Shown here piece by piece: positions 1-8,402 of a stretch of 64,000 nt of DNA. The DNA is from Streptomyces sp. SN-593. Lineage in GTDB: Bacteria > Actinomycetota > Actinomycetes > Streptomycetales > Streptomycetaceae. The stretch spans positions 2,921,501-2,985,500 of the forward strand of contig NZ_AP018365.1 of assembly GCF_016756395.1 (NCBI RefSeq), written 5' to 3'. Within the stretch, counting starts at the first letter, position 1, and every line of letters starts with the position of its first letter. The notes under the pieces are model-generated. The model saw only the letters and a program-made list of their open reading frames with translations. It searched no databases and was not told the DNA's origin. The translations under genes and the position numbers were made by a program.

Positions 1-80
1 GGCGTCCCGGGACACCGGCCCGAAGGCCCGGCCCGGAGACCGGCCGAAGAGCGCACGGGGCGCCCTCGGGGTGGTTGTCA
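1..80. other. left-edge upstream region
   Basis: This is GC-rich sequence upstream of the first gene. No convincing promoter or coding region is visible, and the true upstream context lies outside the window. Confidence 0.5.
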
Positions 81-1475
81 GTGGCGGATGACACACTCTC
101 ACGGGTGAGCACTACGCACTCCCTGCGGGAGCGGCTGGCGGTCCTGCGCGGCCACGGCACCGCACCCCGCCCGATGGACGCGCGGGCGCTGGCCGCACTG
201 GCCGCCAACCCCGGCTGCAAGCGCCGCGCGGTGATGGACGCCGCCGGGGTGGACAAGGGCGCCGTCGCCGAAGCGCTCGGCTCCCCCGCCCGGTTCGGCC
301 AGTCCCGGTTCGCCTTCTCCCGCGGCCACGCCTTCGAGGCGCGGGTGAAGGCCGACGGCTGCGCCGAACTGCTGCGGCTGCTGGGCTGCGAGGGCGGGGC
401 GGAGCTGCCCGACCTGGCGGCGCCCGGCCCCGAGGGGCGGGTGGCCCGGACCCGGATGGCGCTGGCCGAGGCCGCGCCGGGCGCGTGGACGCTGCTGGAC
501 CACCCGCTGCTCGCCCTGGACGTCGCCGGCTCCACCGTCCACCTCGAACCCGACGCGGTGGCGGTCGCGCCCGACGGCACCTGGACCGTGGTCGAGATCA
601 AGTCCTTCCCGATCCTGGACGGCGGCGCCGACGCGATGAAGGTCGGCGCCGCGGCCCGGCAGTCGGCGGTGTACGTCCTGGCGCTCGACGCGGTCACCCC
701 CGGCAGGACCCGCGCCGACATCCTGCTGGTCTGCCCGAAGGACTTCTCCAACCTGCCGACCGCCGACCGGGTGGACATCCGCAAGCAACTCGCCGTCACC
801 CGCCGCCAGCTCACCCGGCTGACCCGGATCTCGGACATCGCCGACCTGCTGCCGGAGGGCACCACCTTCGACCTGTCGTACACGCCCGACGGCCGCACCC
901 CGACCCGGCCGCGGGCCGAACTGGCCGCCGCCGTGGACACCGTCCCGGCGGCGTACGCCCCGGAGTGCCTGTCCACCTGCGAGCTGGCCTTCCACTGCCG
1001 CGACCGCTCCCGCGCGGCGGGCCGGGTCGAGGCGCTGGGCCGCTCGCTGCGCGGCGAACTGGGCGGCCTCACCACGGTCGAGGCGGTGCTCGCCGCCGCG
1101 CACGGCCGCGCGGGCGACCCGCGGGACCCGGCGGTCGCCGCGCTGCGCCGGGCCGCCGCGCTGCGGGAGGAGGCGCTGACCGCGGCGGGGGACGGGCCAC
1201 GGGCAGCGAAACCGGGACCGGGCGCGTCCGCGGGGGCCGCCGGGCCGGCGGAGGGCGGCGCCCCGGCCGGAGGCGGCTCCCCGACTCGTGTGCCGGCGCC
1301 CGCGCGTCCCCCGGCGGACCCGCCCGCGGCGTCCGTGCCCCCGCCCGGCCGGTCGCCGCACCCCGCACACCCCGCACACCCGGGACGGCCCGCGCACCCC
1401 GACCACCCCGCGCATCCGGGACCGCCCGCGCCGCCCTCCGCCGGGCCGGAGCGTACGGCCGGAGGCGCGGCGTGA
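81..1475 (+). CDS. Cas4/RecB-type PD-(D/E)XK nuclease with four-Cys cluster
   Basis: Seen: a 464-residue protein (GTG start at 81; an in-frame TTG at 75 is less likely). It carries the ordered RecB/Cas4 nuclease motifs: RGHAFE at 81-86, catalytic Asp in EPDAV (D158), VEIK (E172, K174) and QSAVY (Q194, Y198). Four cysteines are placed as in Fe-S nucleases: C46 at the N-terminus and C296-x3-C300-x5-C306 after the nuclease core. Residues past about 380 are a low-complexity Pro/His/Ala tail. Known: Cas4, AddB and Dna2 nuclease domains hold a [4Fe-4S] cluster with one N-terminal and three C-terminal Cys and cut single-stranded DNA ends. Inferred: a DNA-end nuclease working with the SF1 helicase two genes downstream. 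The stop overlaps the next start (GTGA), so the genes are translationally coupled. Biological role is unassigned. Confidence 0.72.
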   Translation: MADDTLSRVSTTHSLRERLAVLRGHGTAPRPMDARALAALAANPGCKRRAVMDAAGVDKGAVAEALGSPARFGQSRFAFSRGHAFEARVKADGCAELLRLLGCEGGAELPDLAAPGPEGRVARTRMALAEAAPGAWTLLDHPLLALDVAGSTVHLEPDAVAVAPDGTWTVVEIKSFPILDGGADAMKVGAAARQSAVYVLALDAVTPGRTRADILLVCPKDFSNLPTADRVDIRKQLAVTRRQLTRLTRISDIADLLPEGTTFDLSYTPDGRTPTRPRAELAAAVDTVPAAYAPECLSTCELAFHCRDRSRAAGRVEALGRSLRGELGGLTTVEAVLAAAHGRAGDPRDPAVAALRRAAALREEALTAAGDGPRAAKPGPGASAGAAGPAEGGAPAGGGSPTRVPAPARPPADPPAASVPPPGRSPHPAHPAHPGRPAHPDHPAHPGPPAPPSAGPERTAGGAA

Positions 1476-3184
1476 GCGTGCTGCACACCCTCGCCCGGGC
1501 CGAGGCGGTCGCGGCGCGGCAGGCCGTGCCGGCCGCGACCGTACGCCACTGCCATCTCTCCGACCGGCCGCTGGTGCTGGTGCCGCTCACCACCGCCGGC
1601 GAGGCGGGCGCGCCGCTCGGCGCGATGCTCGGCACCGACCGGGACGCCCCCGAGCTGCTGGTGGTGCCCCAACCGCTCGACCGCGAGCTGCGGTTCGGCT
1701 TCTTCGCCGGGCTCGCCACGCAACTGCTGCGCGCGCTGGACCGCTACGCGGACGAGGTGGAGGTCGAGCCGGCCACCCGCAACCGCGAGGAGACCGAGCT
1801 GTGCGCCGACGCGCTCCAGGTGGTGGTGCCCAACAGCGCCGCCGTGGAGTACGTCCGGCTGGTCGGCCGCTCCACCCGCTTCCTGCGCACCGTCGAGGAC
1901 CAGGACGCCCCGCACCCGGTCCCGGTGCCGGTGCCGCTGCTCGGCCGCTGGCTCACGCACTACGCCGAGCGCTCCCGCACCCCGGGCAGCGGGCTGCTGC
2001 TCGCCATGACCGACCTGCTCACCCGGCACTGGGCCACCGGCCAGAGCGCCATGGAGGACCAGCACCTCGGCGCCCTGCTCGGCTGGATCGACCCGCCGCC
2101 CGGGCTCGACGGGCCCACCGCCGCCGCCCGCGCCCAGACCGGCCGCGCCCCGGACGGCCTGCTGCTCAGCCCGCCGGCCGGCCCGGCCACCGACCCGGTC
2201 TTCGACAACCGCGTCCTCGCACCGGCCCAGGCCCGTTACGACAAGGCCCGGAGCGCGGCCGAGCGCGCGGCGGCCGAGGCGGGGATACGCGACCTGGTCG
2301 CCTCCCAACTCCGGCCCACCTGGGACGACATGTGGCGCGGACTCGACCTGCTGCGGGACCTGCCCGAGGGCGCCCACGTGGCGGAGCGGTGGAAGCGGGA
2401 CCGCTGGTCGTTCACCGGCCACCGCGACCGGGTGCGGGCGGGTGAGCCGCCGCAGCCCAAGCGCGACGACGCCATCACCGCCGCGCAGAAGCTCGCCGGC
2501 CGGGAGACCGCGCAGGCCCGGCTCGCCGCCCAGGAGGCGTTGGACGACCCCCTCGCAATGGCGGCGCGCCGGCTGTCCGGCGAGGCGTTCACCGGCACCG
2601 TGGTCGAGGTCGAGATGACCTGGTCCGAGGGACGCCGCCCGATGCCCCGGCCGGTCCTCACCCTCCTGACCGGGGACCTGCCGCAGGCGGAGCCGGGCGC
2701 GAAGGCGTACCGCGCGCTGCCCGACGCGAGATCGGCGCAGGGCGCCGAGCTGCTGGAGGTGCTCCAGGGGGCGGACCCGGAGGACGGTCCCCCGCACGGC
2801 GGCCCCCCGGATGTCCCGGAGACGGACACCGCGAAGACGGCGGACACAAGGGCGGCCGGCGCGGACGGCGCCGCGTACGGCACGCCCGCGGACGGCCGAG
2901 CCGGCGGGGACGGCGGGGACGGGGGCGGCGGGGGCGGCGGCCGCCTGCCCGCGTGGAGCGTGCGGGTGAAGCTCACCGGCGGCATGGGCAGCGGCCGCAC
3001 CCCGCGGGAGGGCTCGGTCCCGGCGCCGGGCGACACCGTCACCTTCACCCTCTTCGAGCACGACCCGAGAAGCGGCCCCGCCCTGCCCGACGCGGAGCAG
3101 ACCCCGTGGACGCACGGCGGCCCGCCCGGCTCCGACACCACCCCGCCCGCCCCCGACCCCGTCACCGCGGAGGACTTCCTGTGA
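1472..3184 (+). CDS. unassigned middle protein of nuclease-helicase operon
   Basis: The GTG at 1472 overlaps the upstream stop by 4 bp and the gene ends overlapping the helicase start by 4 bp (GTGA both times). The protein is 570 residues. I do not recognise a family. The N-terminal 350 residues look alpha/beta with no obvious catalytic motif. A segment around residues 365-410 starting AFTGTVVEVEM and a second around 490-540 starting SVRVKLTGGMG have alternating beta-strand character, separated by a Gly/Ala/Asp-rich low-complexity linker (about 425-485). Inference: these could be an OB/SH3-like barrel of the kind that precedes the motor in Dna2/Upf1-type helicases, which would make this the separated accessory subunit. 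That fold call is weak; the operon position is strong. Confidence 0.6.
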   Translation: MSVLHTLARAEAVAARQAVPAATVRHCHLSDRPLVLVPLTTAGEAGAPLGAMLGTDRDAPELLVVPQPLDRELRFGFFAGLATQLLRALDRYADEVEVEPATRNREETELCADALQVVVPNSAAVEYVRLVGRSTRFLRTVEDQDAPHPVPVPVPLLGRWLTHYAERSRTPGSGLLLAMTDLLTRHWATGQSAMEDQHLGALLGWIDPPPGLDGPTAAARAQTGRAPDGLLLSPPAGPATDPVFDNRVLAPAQARYDKARSAAERAAAEAGIRDLVASQLRPTWDDMWRGLDLLRDLPEGAHVAERWKRDRWSFTGHRDRVRAGEPPQPKRDDAITAAQKLAGRETAQARLAAQEALDDPLAMAARRLSGEAFTGTVVEVEMTWSEGRRPMPRPVLTLLTGDLPQAEPGAKAYRALPDARSAQGAELLEVLQGADPEDGPPHGGPPDVPETDTAKTADTRAAGADGAAYGTPADGRAGGDGGDGGGGGGGRLPAWSVRVKLTGGMGSGRTPREGSVPAPGDTVTFTLFEHDPRSGPALPDAEQTPWTHGGPPGSDTTPPAPDPVTAEDFL

Positions 3185-4647
3185 TCCAGCCCGTGCCCAG
3201 CACCGGGGCGGCCGCCGGCGGCGGGCCGTACCCCCCGGGGCCCGCGGACGATTCCTCCGGTGCGCCACGGGAGCCGTCGAGGCCGAAGGAGCCGTCGGCG
3301 CCGGGGGGACCGTCGGCGGAGGGGCCGTTCGATCCCGGCAGGGCGGCCGCCGAGGCGACCGCAGCGATCCTGGCGAGCACCCTGCGCGGCACCGAGCGGG
3401 GCGTGGTCGTGGACTCGCCCCCGGGCGCGGGCAAGTCCACGCTCGTGGTCCGCGCGGCCCGTGAACTGGCGGCGGCCGGCGAGTCGTTGATGATCGTGGC
3501 GCAGACCAACGCGCAGGTCGACGACCTCGCCGACCGGCTGGCGACGGCGGACCCCGACCTGCCCGTGGGGCGGCTGCACGGCACCGACTCGCCGCCGGAC
3601 CCCGCGCTCGACCGCCACCCGTCGCTCGCGAAGTCCACCTCCGTCGCCGAACTGCGGGACCGCGCGGTGGTGATCGCGACCGCGGCGAAATGGGCGTACG
3701 TCAAGGACGTCGAGCCGTGGCGGCACGCCATCGTGGACGAGGCGTACCAGATGCGCTCGGACGCGCTGCTCCAGGTCGCCGGGCTCTTCGAACGCGCCCT
3801 GTTCGTGGGCGACCCCGGCCAGCTCGACCCGTTCAGCGTGGTGGGGGCGGAGCAGTGGGCCGGACTGAGCTGGGACCCGTCGGCGAGCGCGGTGGTGACG
3901 CTGCTCGCCCACAACCCGGGCCTGCCGCAGCACCGGCTGCCGGTGTCCTGGCGGCTGCCCGCGTCCGCGGCGCCGCTGGTGTCGCGGGCGTTCTACCCCT
4001 ACACCCCGTTCCGCAGCGGCACCGGTCCCGGCGACCGGCGGCTCGGCTTCGGCGTGCGGGGCGACGGCGGCGGGCTGGACCGGGTGCTGGACGAGGCGGC
4101 GGAGAGCGGGTGGGGCCTGCTGGAGCTGCCCGCGCGGCACACCCCGCGCACCGACCCGGAGGCGGTCCGCGCCGTCGCGCTGCTGGTGCGCCGCCTGCTG
4201 GACCGGGGCGGGCTGACGTACTCCGCGCCCGACCCCGATCCGGCGCCGCTGACCGCCGAGCGGATCGCGGTCGGCACCGCGCACCGCGACCAGGCCGCCG
4301 CGGTGCGCGCCGCGCTCGCCGCGCTCGGCGTCCTCGGGGTCGCGGTGGACACCGCCAACCGGCTCCAGGGACGGGAGTTCGACGTCACCGTGGTGCTGCA
4401 CCCGCTGTCCGGGCGGCCGGACGCCACGGCGTTCCACCTGGAGACGGGGCGGTTGTGCGTACTGGCCTCGCGGCACCGGCACGCGTGCATCGTGGTCTGC
4501 CGGGCGGGGGTGGCCGACCTGCTCGACGAGCATCCGTCCTCCGAGCCGGTCCGGCTCGGCGTCACCGTCAAGTTCCCCGACGGCTGGGAGGCCAACCACT
4601 CGGTCCTAGCCCACCTCGCCGAACACCGCACCCCCTGGCGGGGCTGA
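3181..4647 (+). CDS. Upf1/Dna2-like SF1 DNA helicase
   Basis: The GTG at 3181 is coupled to the previous stop; the protein is 488 residues. After a Pro/Gly-rich leader of about 50 residues, the SF1 motifs appear in order: Walker A PPGAGKST (80-87), motif Ia AQTNAQVDDLADRL (107-120), motif II DEAYQ (186-190, the DEAxQ form typical of Upf1-like SF1B helicases), motif III GDPGQLDP (210-217), motif IV LPVSWRLP (253-260), motif V VDTANRLQGREFD (about residues 390-402) and motif VI LCVLASRHRHA (about 423-433). Known: SF1B enzymes translocate 5'-3' on single-stranded nucleic acid using ATP. No nuclease domain is fused here; that activity sits two genes upstream. Inference: ATP-dependent motor of a nuclease-helicase complex acting on DNA ends or flaps. 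Confidence 0.8.
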   Translation: MIQPVPSTGAAAGGGPYPPGPADDSSGAPREPSRPKEPSAPGGPSAEGPFDPGRAAAEATAAILASTLRGTERGVVVDSPPGAGKSTLVVRAARELAAAGESLMIVAQTNAQVDDLADRLATADPDLPVGRLHGTDSPPDPALDRHPSLAKSTSVAELRDRAVVIATAAKWAYVKDVEPWRHAIVDEAYQMRSDALLQVAGLFERALFVGDPGQLDPFSVVGAEQWAGLSWDPSASAVVTLLAHNPGLPQHRLPVSWRLPASAAPLVSRAFYPYTPFRSGTGPGDRRLGFGVRGDGGGLDRVLDEAAESGWGLLELPARHTPRTDPEAVRAVALLVRRLLDRGGLTYSAPDPDPAPLTAERIAVGTAHRDQAAAVRAALAALGVLGVAVDTANRLQGREFDVTVVLHPLSGRPDATAFHLETGRLCVLASRHRHACIVVCRAGVADLLDEHPSSEPVRLGVTVKFPDGWEANHSVLAHLAEHRTPWRG

Positions 4648-4671
4648 GGACCCACCCCCTGGCGGGCTGAG
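4628..4671. repeat. tandem duplication across helicase stop
   Basis: The last codons of the helicase gene (caccccctggcggggctgag, starting near 4628) are repeated almost exactly immediately downstream (from about 4652), so the stop codon region occurs twice in tandem. Confidence 0.6.
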
Positions 4672-4701
4672 GGCTGTCCGGCGGGATCCGCCGGACAGCC
4701 C
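4671..4701. terminator. strong hairpin between convergent genes
   Basis: A perfect 13-bp stem, ggctgtccggcgg pairing with ccgccggacagcc around a 3-nt loop, lies between the helicase (+) and the monooxygenase (-). No U-tract follows, as is usual in actinomycetes. It is probably a bidirectional terminator. Confidence 0.7.
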
Positions 4702-4766
4702 CACGGCGTCTCCCCCCGGCCGCCTGGCCGCGGACCCCCGCCCGGCGGCGGGGGCACCGCTCCCGG

Positions 4767-5855
4767 TCAGGACGTGGTGAGCATCCAGTGGCTGAAGGCG
4801 GCGTAGCGCTCGGCGAACTCGGCGGCCCCGTCGGCCTTCTCGACGGCGGCGGAGTGCTCGCGGACCTGGTCGAAGCGCGCCCGGCGCTCGTCCTCGTAGC
4901 GGGTGAACGCGGTCGCCGCGTCGGGGGCGTCCGCGAGGTGGGCGCGCAGCACGCCGACGTCCTCCACCCCGAGGGTGCCGCCGGCGGCGATGTGCGGGGA
5001 CAGGCCGTGGGCGGCGTCGCCGATGAGGGCGATCCGGTCGCTCGTCCAACGCGGCAGCGGGGGCACCAGGGTGATCTGGTTCTCCAGGATGTCCTCCTCG
5101 GGGGTCGCCTCGATCATCGCCAGCAGGTCCTCGTGCCAGCCCTCCGCGGCCAGGTGCCGGGCCCGGGTCAGCGCCCGCTCCCGCTTCGTGCCGGTCAGCT
5201 CGGCGACGTCGAACTGGTTGACCATCCACATGGTCTGCTCCGGGGAGACCCGGGCGTAGCCGCCCCGGGTGCGCGCCCCGCCGATGGTGAGCACGCTGCC
5301 CTCGGGCCGCTCGGCACCCGCCGGCACCAGGGCCCGCCAGGCGAAGTGGCCCTCGTGGGCGACGGCTTCGCTGCCGGGCACGAGCGAGGCCCGGATACGG
5401 GAGTGGACGCCGTCCGCGCCGATCAGCAGGTCGGCCCGCACGTCCGTGCCGTCCTCCAGGTGGACGACGACCTCGGCGTCCGTCTCGGTGCAGCCGGTGG
5501 CCCGGGCACCGAGGCGGATGCGGTCGAGGCCGACCCGGTCGGCGAGCAGCCGGTTCAGGGCCGGCCGCGGCACCAGCAGGAAGCGGTGGTCGTCGGTGCC
5601 GTAGCCGGGGGCGCGCTGGGGGCGGCCGGCCGGGTCGAAGAACCAGGTGTCGATCCAGGCGCCCAGGGCACGCACCTCGTCGCCGACGCCGATCTGGTCG
5701 AACTCGCGCAGCGCGTTGGGCCACAGCCCGATGCCCGCCCCGGCGGCGCGCACCTGCGGCGCCTGCTCCAGGACCGTGACTTCGTGGCCGATCGACTGAA
5801 GGGACGCCGCCGCGGTGAGCCCCACCAGTCCGCCTCCGGCGATCACAGTACGCAT
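4767..5855 (-). CDS. FAD-dependent monooxygenase (PHBH family)
   Basis: This 362-residue class A flavoprotein monooxygenase has the dinucleotide-binding GGGLVG at residues 7-12, the DG motif LIGADGVHSR (144-153) that binds FAD and NADPH, and the GD motif IGDAAHGLSP (278-287). Such enzymes hydroxylate small aromatic or polycyclic substrates using NAD(P)H and O2; the substrate cannot be read from sequence. I chose the ATG at 5855 because GAGGAGG lies just upstream and homologs begin at MRTVIAGGG. It is divergently transcribed from a LysR regulator, the classic arrangement in which the regulator controls the neighbouring catabolic enzyme. Confidence 0.85.
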   Translation of the reverse strand: MRTVIAGGGLVGLTAAASLQSIGHEVTVLEQAPQVRAAGAGIGLWPNALREFDQIGVGDEVRALGAWIDTWFFDPAGRPQRAPGYGTDDHRFLLVPRPALNRLLADRVGLDRIRLGARATGCTETDAEVVVHLEDGTDVRADLLIGADGVHSRIRASLVPGSEAVAHEGHFAWRALVPAGAERPEGSVLTIGGARTRGGYARVSPEQTMWMVNQFDVAELTGTKRERALTRARHLAAEGWHEDLLAMIEATPEEDILENQITLVPPLPRWTSDRIALIGDAAHGLSPHIAAGGTLGVEDVGVLRAHLADAPDAATAFTRYEDERRARFDQVREHSAAVEKADGAAEFAERYAAFSHWMLTTS

Positions 5856-5974
5856 CGCTGCCTCCTCGTTCTCCCGACGCCGTCCGCCGACGCCGCGCCC
5901 GACGTCCTCCGACGTCCCGCCGTGCCCGGATGGGCACGACAACCAGTGAACCGGCGCGGTGACATAACTTCAAA

Positions 5975-6010
5975 TGCATGGATCTGATCTCTACCATTAC
6001 CTGTATGCAT
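5975..6010. promoter_or_regulatory. paired ATGCAT sites in divergent LysR promoter
   Basis: ATGCAT occurs at 5975-5980 and again at 6005-6010, 30 bp apart centre to centre, inside the intergenic region shared by the monooxygenase and the LysR gene. This spacing, about three helical turns, would suit a LysR-type regulator binding on one face. The role is inferred. Confidence 0.35.
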
Positions 6011-6892
6011 ATGGACCTGAACCTGCTCACCGCGCTGGACGCCCTGCTCGACGAGCGCAGCGTGGGCGGCGCCGCCGACCGGCTGCACCTGTCGCAGCCC
6101 GCCATGAGCCGCACGCTCAGCCGGATCAGACGGGCGACCGGCGACGAGATCCTGGTCCGCTCCGGCCGCGAGATGCTGCCGACCCCCTACGCCGAGCAGG
6201 TGCGCGAGGAGGTCCACCGGCTCGTCACCCGCGCGCAGGCCGTCCTCACCCCGAACGCCGAGGTGGACCCGGCCACGCTGGAGCGCACCTTCACCCTCCA
6301 GTGCAACGACGTCGTCGCCGGCGCCCTGCTGCCGCGCCTCGCCGCCGTCCTCGCCGAGACCGCGCCCGGCGTGTGCCTGCGGCTGCTCGCCGAGGGCCCC
6401 ACCACCACCGACGAGCTGCGCCGCGGCCTGGTCGACCTTCAGATCACCGACAGCGCGACCGACCACGCGGACACCCGCCGCACCACGCTGTTCGCCGACC
6501 ACCTGGCCGCCGTGGGCCGCCGCGACCTGCCGCACGACCCGTCCGACTGGGCCGGGTTCGCCGCCCTGCCGCATGTCGTGGTCTCCCGCCGCGGCCGCAC
6601 CCGGGACCGTATCGACGACCTCCTGGACACCCGGCACCTGCGCCGGCACGTGGCCTTCACCGTGCCCACCCTCGCGCTGGCGCTCGGCGTGGTGGCCGCC
6701 CACCCGATGATCGCCGTCGCGCCGGCGGCCCTGACCGCGGAGGTCCTGCCCGCCGGCCTGCGCACCTACCCCCTGCCCGCGCCCGCCCCGCCCGTCCCCG
6801 CCGTCCTCGCCTGGCACGCCCGCCACGACCGGGACGCCGCCCACCGCTGGCTGCGCACCCTGGTCACCGCCGAGCTGACCCCGGCTTCCTGA
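6005..6892 (+). CDS. LysR-family transcriptional regulator
   Basis: A LysR-type regulator of about 294-296 residues (ATG at 6005 or 6011). The N-terminal winged helix carries the typical pattern of hydrophobic LLTALDALLDE, ADRLHLSQPAMSRTLSRIR, then a substrate-binding domain of two periplasmic-binding-like lobes (about residues 85-290). It lacks the Gly/Ser-rich start seen in some subfamilies and resembles NodD/NahR-type members beginning MDLNLLTALDALL. It is transcribed away from the FAD monooxygenase and is expected to regulate it, plus itself, in response to an unknown small aromatic effector. Confidence 0.88.
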   Translation: MHMDLNLLTALDALLDERSVGGAADRLHLSQPAMSRTLSRIRRATGDEILVRSGREMLPTPYAEQVREEVHRLVTRAQAVLTPNAEVDPATLERTFTLQCNDVVAGALLPRLAAVLAETAPGVCLRLLAEGPTTTDELRRGLVDLQITDSATDHADTRRTTLFADHLAAVGRRDLPHDPSDWAGFAALPHVVVSRRGRTRDRIDDLLDTRHLRRHVAFTVPTLALALGVVAAHPMIAVAPAALTAEVLPAGLRTYPLPAPAPPVPAVLAWHARHDRDAAHRWLRTLVTAELTPAS

Positions 6893-6962
6893 CGCCCGGG
6901 GGTGGGGCCGGGCGCGGGGGGTGCGGGACAATGGGGGGTGTTGCCGAGTACGGGAGGTAGGG

Positions 6963-7325
6963 ATGAGCCAGCCGCCACAGGCGCGCCGGCCGGGCGGTGA
7001 GCGGCCGAAGCGGCCCGCGCCGCTGCTGTTCGAACCGGGGGCCGTGCCCGAGGAGGGGGCCGACCGGTTCTTCGACCTGGAGTCGATGGAGGACCCGCGG
7101 GAGTTGCTGGCGCGGGCCACCGAGCTGGCGGTGGCGTTCCGCGCCGCGGCCGACCGCGCGACCGACTTCCAGGCGATGGCGGCGGCCCAACTCGCCGATC
7201 CGCGCCGCTTCGACCGGCTGACCTTCGCGAAGCTCGCCGAGCGGGCCGGATGGACCGAGGACTACGCGAAGAAGATGGTCGAGTACGGCGAGGGCCTGAT
7301 CAAGAGCGGCGGCGTCACCCCCTGA
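6963..7325 (+). CDS. conserved-looking small protein of unknown function
   Basis: 120 residues, with an ATG at 6963 preceded by GGGAGGTAGGG. The N-terminus is basic and Pro-rich (MSQPPQARRPGGERPKRP); the rest is predicted helical and acidic, with a conserved-looking core DLESMEDPRELLARATELA followed by a segment like FDRLTFAKLAERAGWTEDYAKKM, which has helix-turn-helix character. I do not recognise the family. It stands alone between the LysR gene and the Prim-Pol-like gene; a DNA-binding role is possible but not shown. Confidence 0.65.
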   Translation: MSQPPQARRPGGERPKRPAPLLFEPGAVPEEGADRFFDLESMEDPRELLARATELAVAFRAAADRATDFQAMAAAQLADPRRFDRLTFAKLAERAGWTEDYAKKMVEYGEGLIKSGGVTP

Positions 7326-7458
7326 GGGCCGTCCGCCCCCGTCCGCCCCTCACTGCCGGCGTCCCCGGGCGGGGCAAGGTACCTCCCCCACATCACTCCT
7401 GTCCCGCTTTCCCCTGATTCCGCGGGGGTGCAAGCATGCAGTCGGTAGATGTGGACGC

Positions 7459-8079
7459 ATGGACGAGATCCAGCGTCAGCAGCAGACCTCCTACGTCACC
7501 TCGGCGGGCGCCGCGTGGCTCGCCTCCGCCAGCGCCTTCCCACGCAGCGTCCAGGCGCTGTGGTCGGCCCGCCCGGCCGCGCCCAGCGTGCTGCCGTGCG
7601 GCACCGTGTTCGACGTGGTCAACCTCCCGCTGCTCTTCGGACGGCGGGTGCTGGAGCAGCTCTGGACGACCGGTCCCGGCAGCGGCCCGGCGGCCGTGCA
7701 CCGGGGCCGGGTGCTGGTGCTGGCGGCGCCCGGCACCGCCCATCGGCTGCCCGCCCTGCTGGCGTGGGAGGAGTGGGGCCGCCGGGTGCCGCCGCCGCTG
7801 TGCCACGGCCGGGGCGACGCGGTCACGGTGCCCCCGCTCTACGACTGCGTGCCCGCCGACGGGGCCGCGCCGGACCCCGGGACCGGCCGGTCCCGCTGGG
7901 TGGTCGCGCCGGACACCGGCAGGCCCTGGCTGCCGGGCGCCGACGTGCTGCTGTGGGCCTGCGTGCGGGTGGCCCGGCAGGAGGAGCACCTCCCGCCGCC
8001 GCCGGCCCAAGGGCCTGGTCAGACCGCCCGTGACCGGTCGGCGTCCATCGATTTCCCACCCCGCTGGAGCGGGTGCTAG
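7459..8079 (+). CDS. Prim-Pol-like small protein
   Basis: 206 residues with the pattern AAWLASASAFPRSVQALW, then VLPCGTVFDVVNLP, a GxxLLEQL-like helix and a later VLVLAAPGTA strand. This matches the N-terminal shape of small Streptomyces proteins usually labelled bifunctional DNA primase/polymerase (Prim-Pol N domain). The catalytic acidic pair expected for an active primase is not evident (only a single Asp in VFDVV), so it may be a non-catalytic relative. The C-terminus past about residue 175 is disordered. It ends 18 bp before the first tRNA-Lys. Confidence 0.5.
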   Translation: MDEIQRQQQTSYVTSAGAAWLASASAFPRSVQALWSARPAAPSVLPCGTVFDVVNLPLLFGRRVLEQLWTTGPGSGPAAVHRGRVLVLAAPGTAHRLPALLAWEEWGRRVPPPLCHGRGDAVTVPPLYDCVPADGAAPDPGTGRSRWVVAPDTGRPWLPGADVLLWACVRVARQEEHLPPPPAQGPGQTARDRSASIDFPPRWSGC

Positions 8080-8097
8080 TGTCTACGACGTCAGCAG

Positions 8098-8171
8098 GCG
8101 CCGCTAGCTCAGTTGGTTAGAGCAGCTGACTCTTAATCAGCGGGTCCGGGGTTCGAGTCCCTGGCGGCGCA
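8098..8171 (+). tRNA. tRNA-Lys (CTT), copy 1
   Basis: A 74-nt cloverleaf: acceptor stem GCGCCGC/GCGGCGC with discriminator A, anticodon arm CTGACTCTTAATCAG with anticodon CTT, and T-arm GGTTCGAGTCC. CCA is not encoded. The gene, with 10 nt upstream (acgtcagcag), is identical to a second copy at 20163-20236. Confidence 0.95.
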
Positions 8172-8178
8172 CCTGAAG

Positions 8179-8214
8179 GACGAAGGCCCTCCGCGCGAGC
8201 GGGGGGCCTTCGTC
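8179..8214 (+). terminator. terminator after tRNA-Lys
   Basis: A perfect 11-bp stem, gacgaaggccc/gggccttcgtc, with a 14-nt loop, starts 8 nt after the tRNA. It is well placed to end the tRNA transcript. Confidence 0.8.
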
Positions 8215-8253
8215 GTACCCGGACACCGCCCGCCGCACCGCCCGTCCTCGCGG

Positions 8254-8304
8254 CGCGCGAGGACTTCCGGCGCGCGAGGACTTCCGGTGCGCGTGAACTC
8301 CCGG
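8254..8304. repeat. three 17-bp tandem units
   Basis: cgcgcgaggacttccgg occurs twice head to tail, followed by the degenerate unit tgcgcgtgaactcccgg. The array lies between tRNA-Lys and the osmC gene. No protein or RNA role is evident. Confidence 0.7.
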
Positions 8305-8402
8305 TGCGACTCGGCGCCTTCGCCCCCGGCCGCCCCGCCGCGAGGTAGCGTTCCTACGGCGGCCCGAGCCGCCTGCCGGTTCGTACTCTTGGAGGCTTCA
8401 CC

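Noticed and set aside
1288..3184. Arg-rich long frames in the region of genes 1 and 2
   Set aside because: They are alternative-frame shadows; the chosen frames carry recognisable motifs, correct GTGA couplings and third-position GC bias.
4767..6892. FAD monooxygenase plus LysR gene as part of an antibiotic cluster
   Set aside because: No polyketide synthase, peptide synthetase, terpene synthase or tailoring gene lies nearby.
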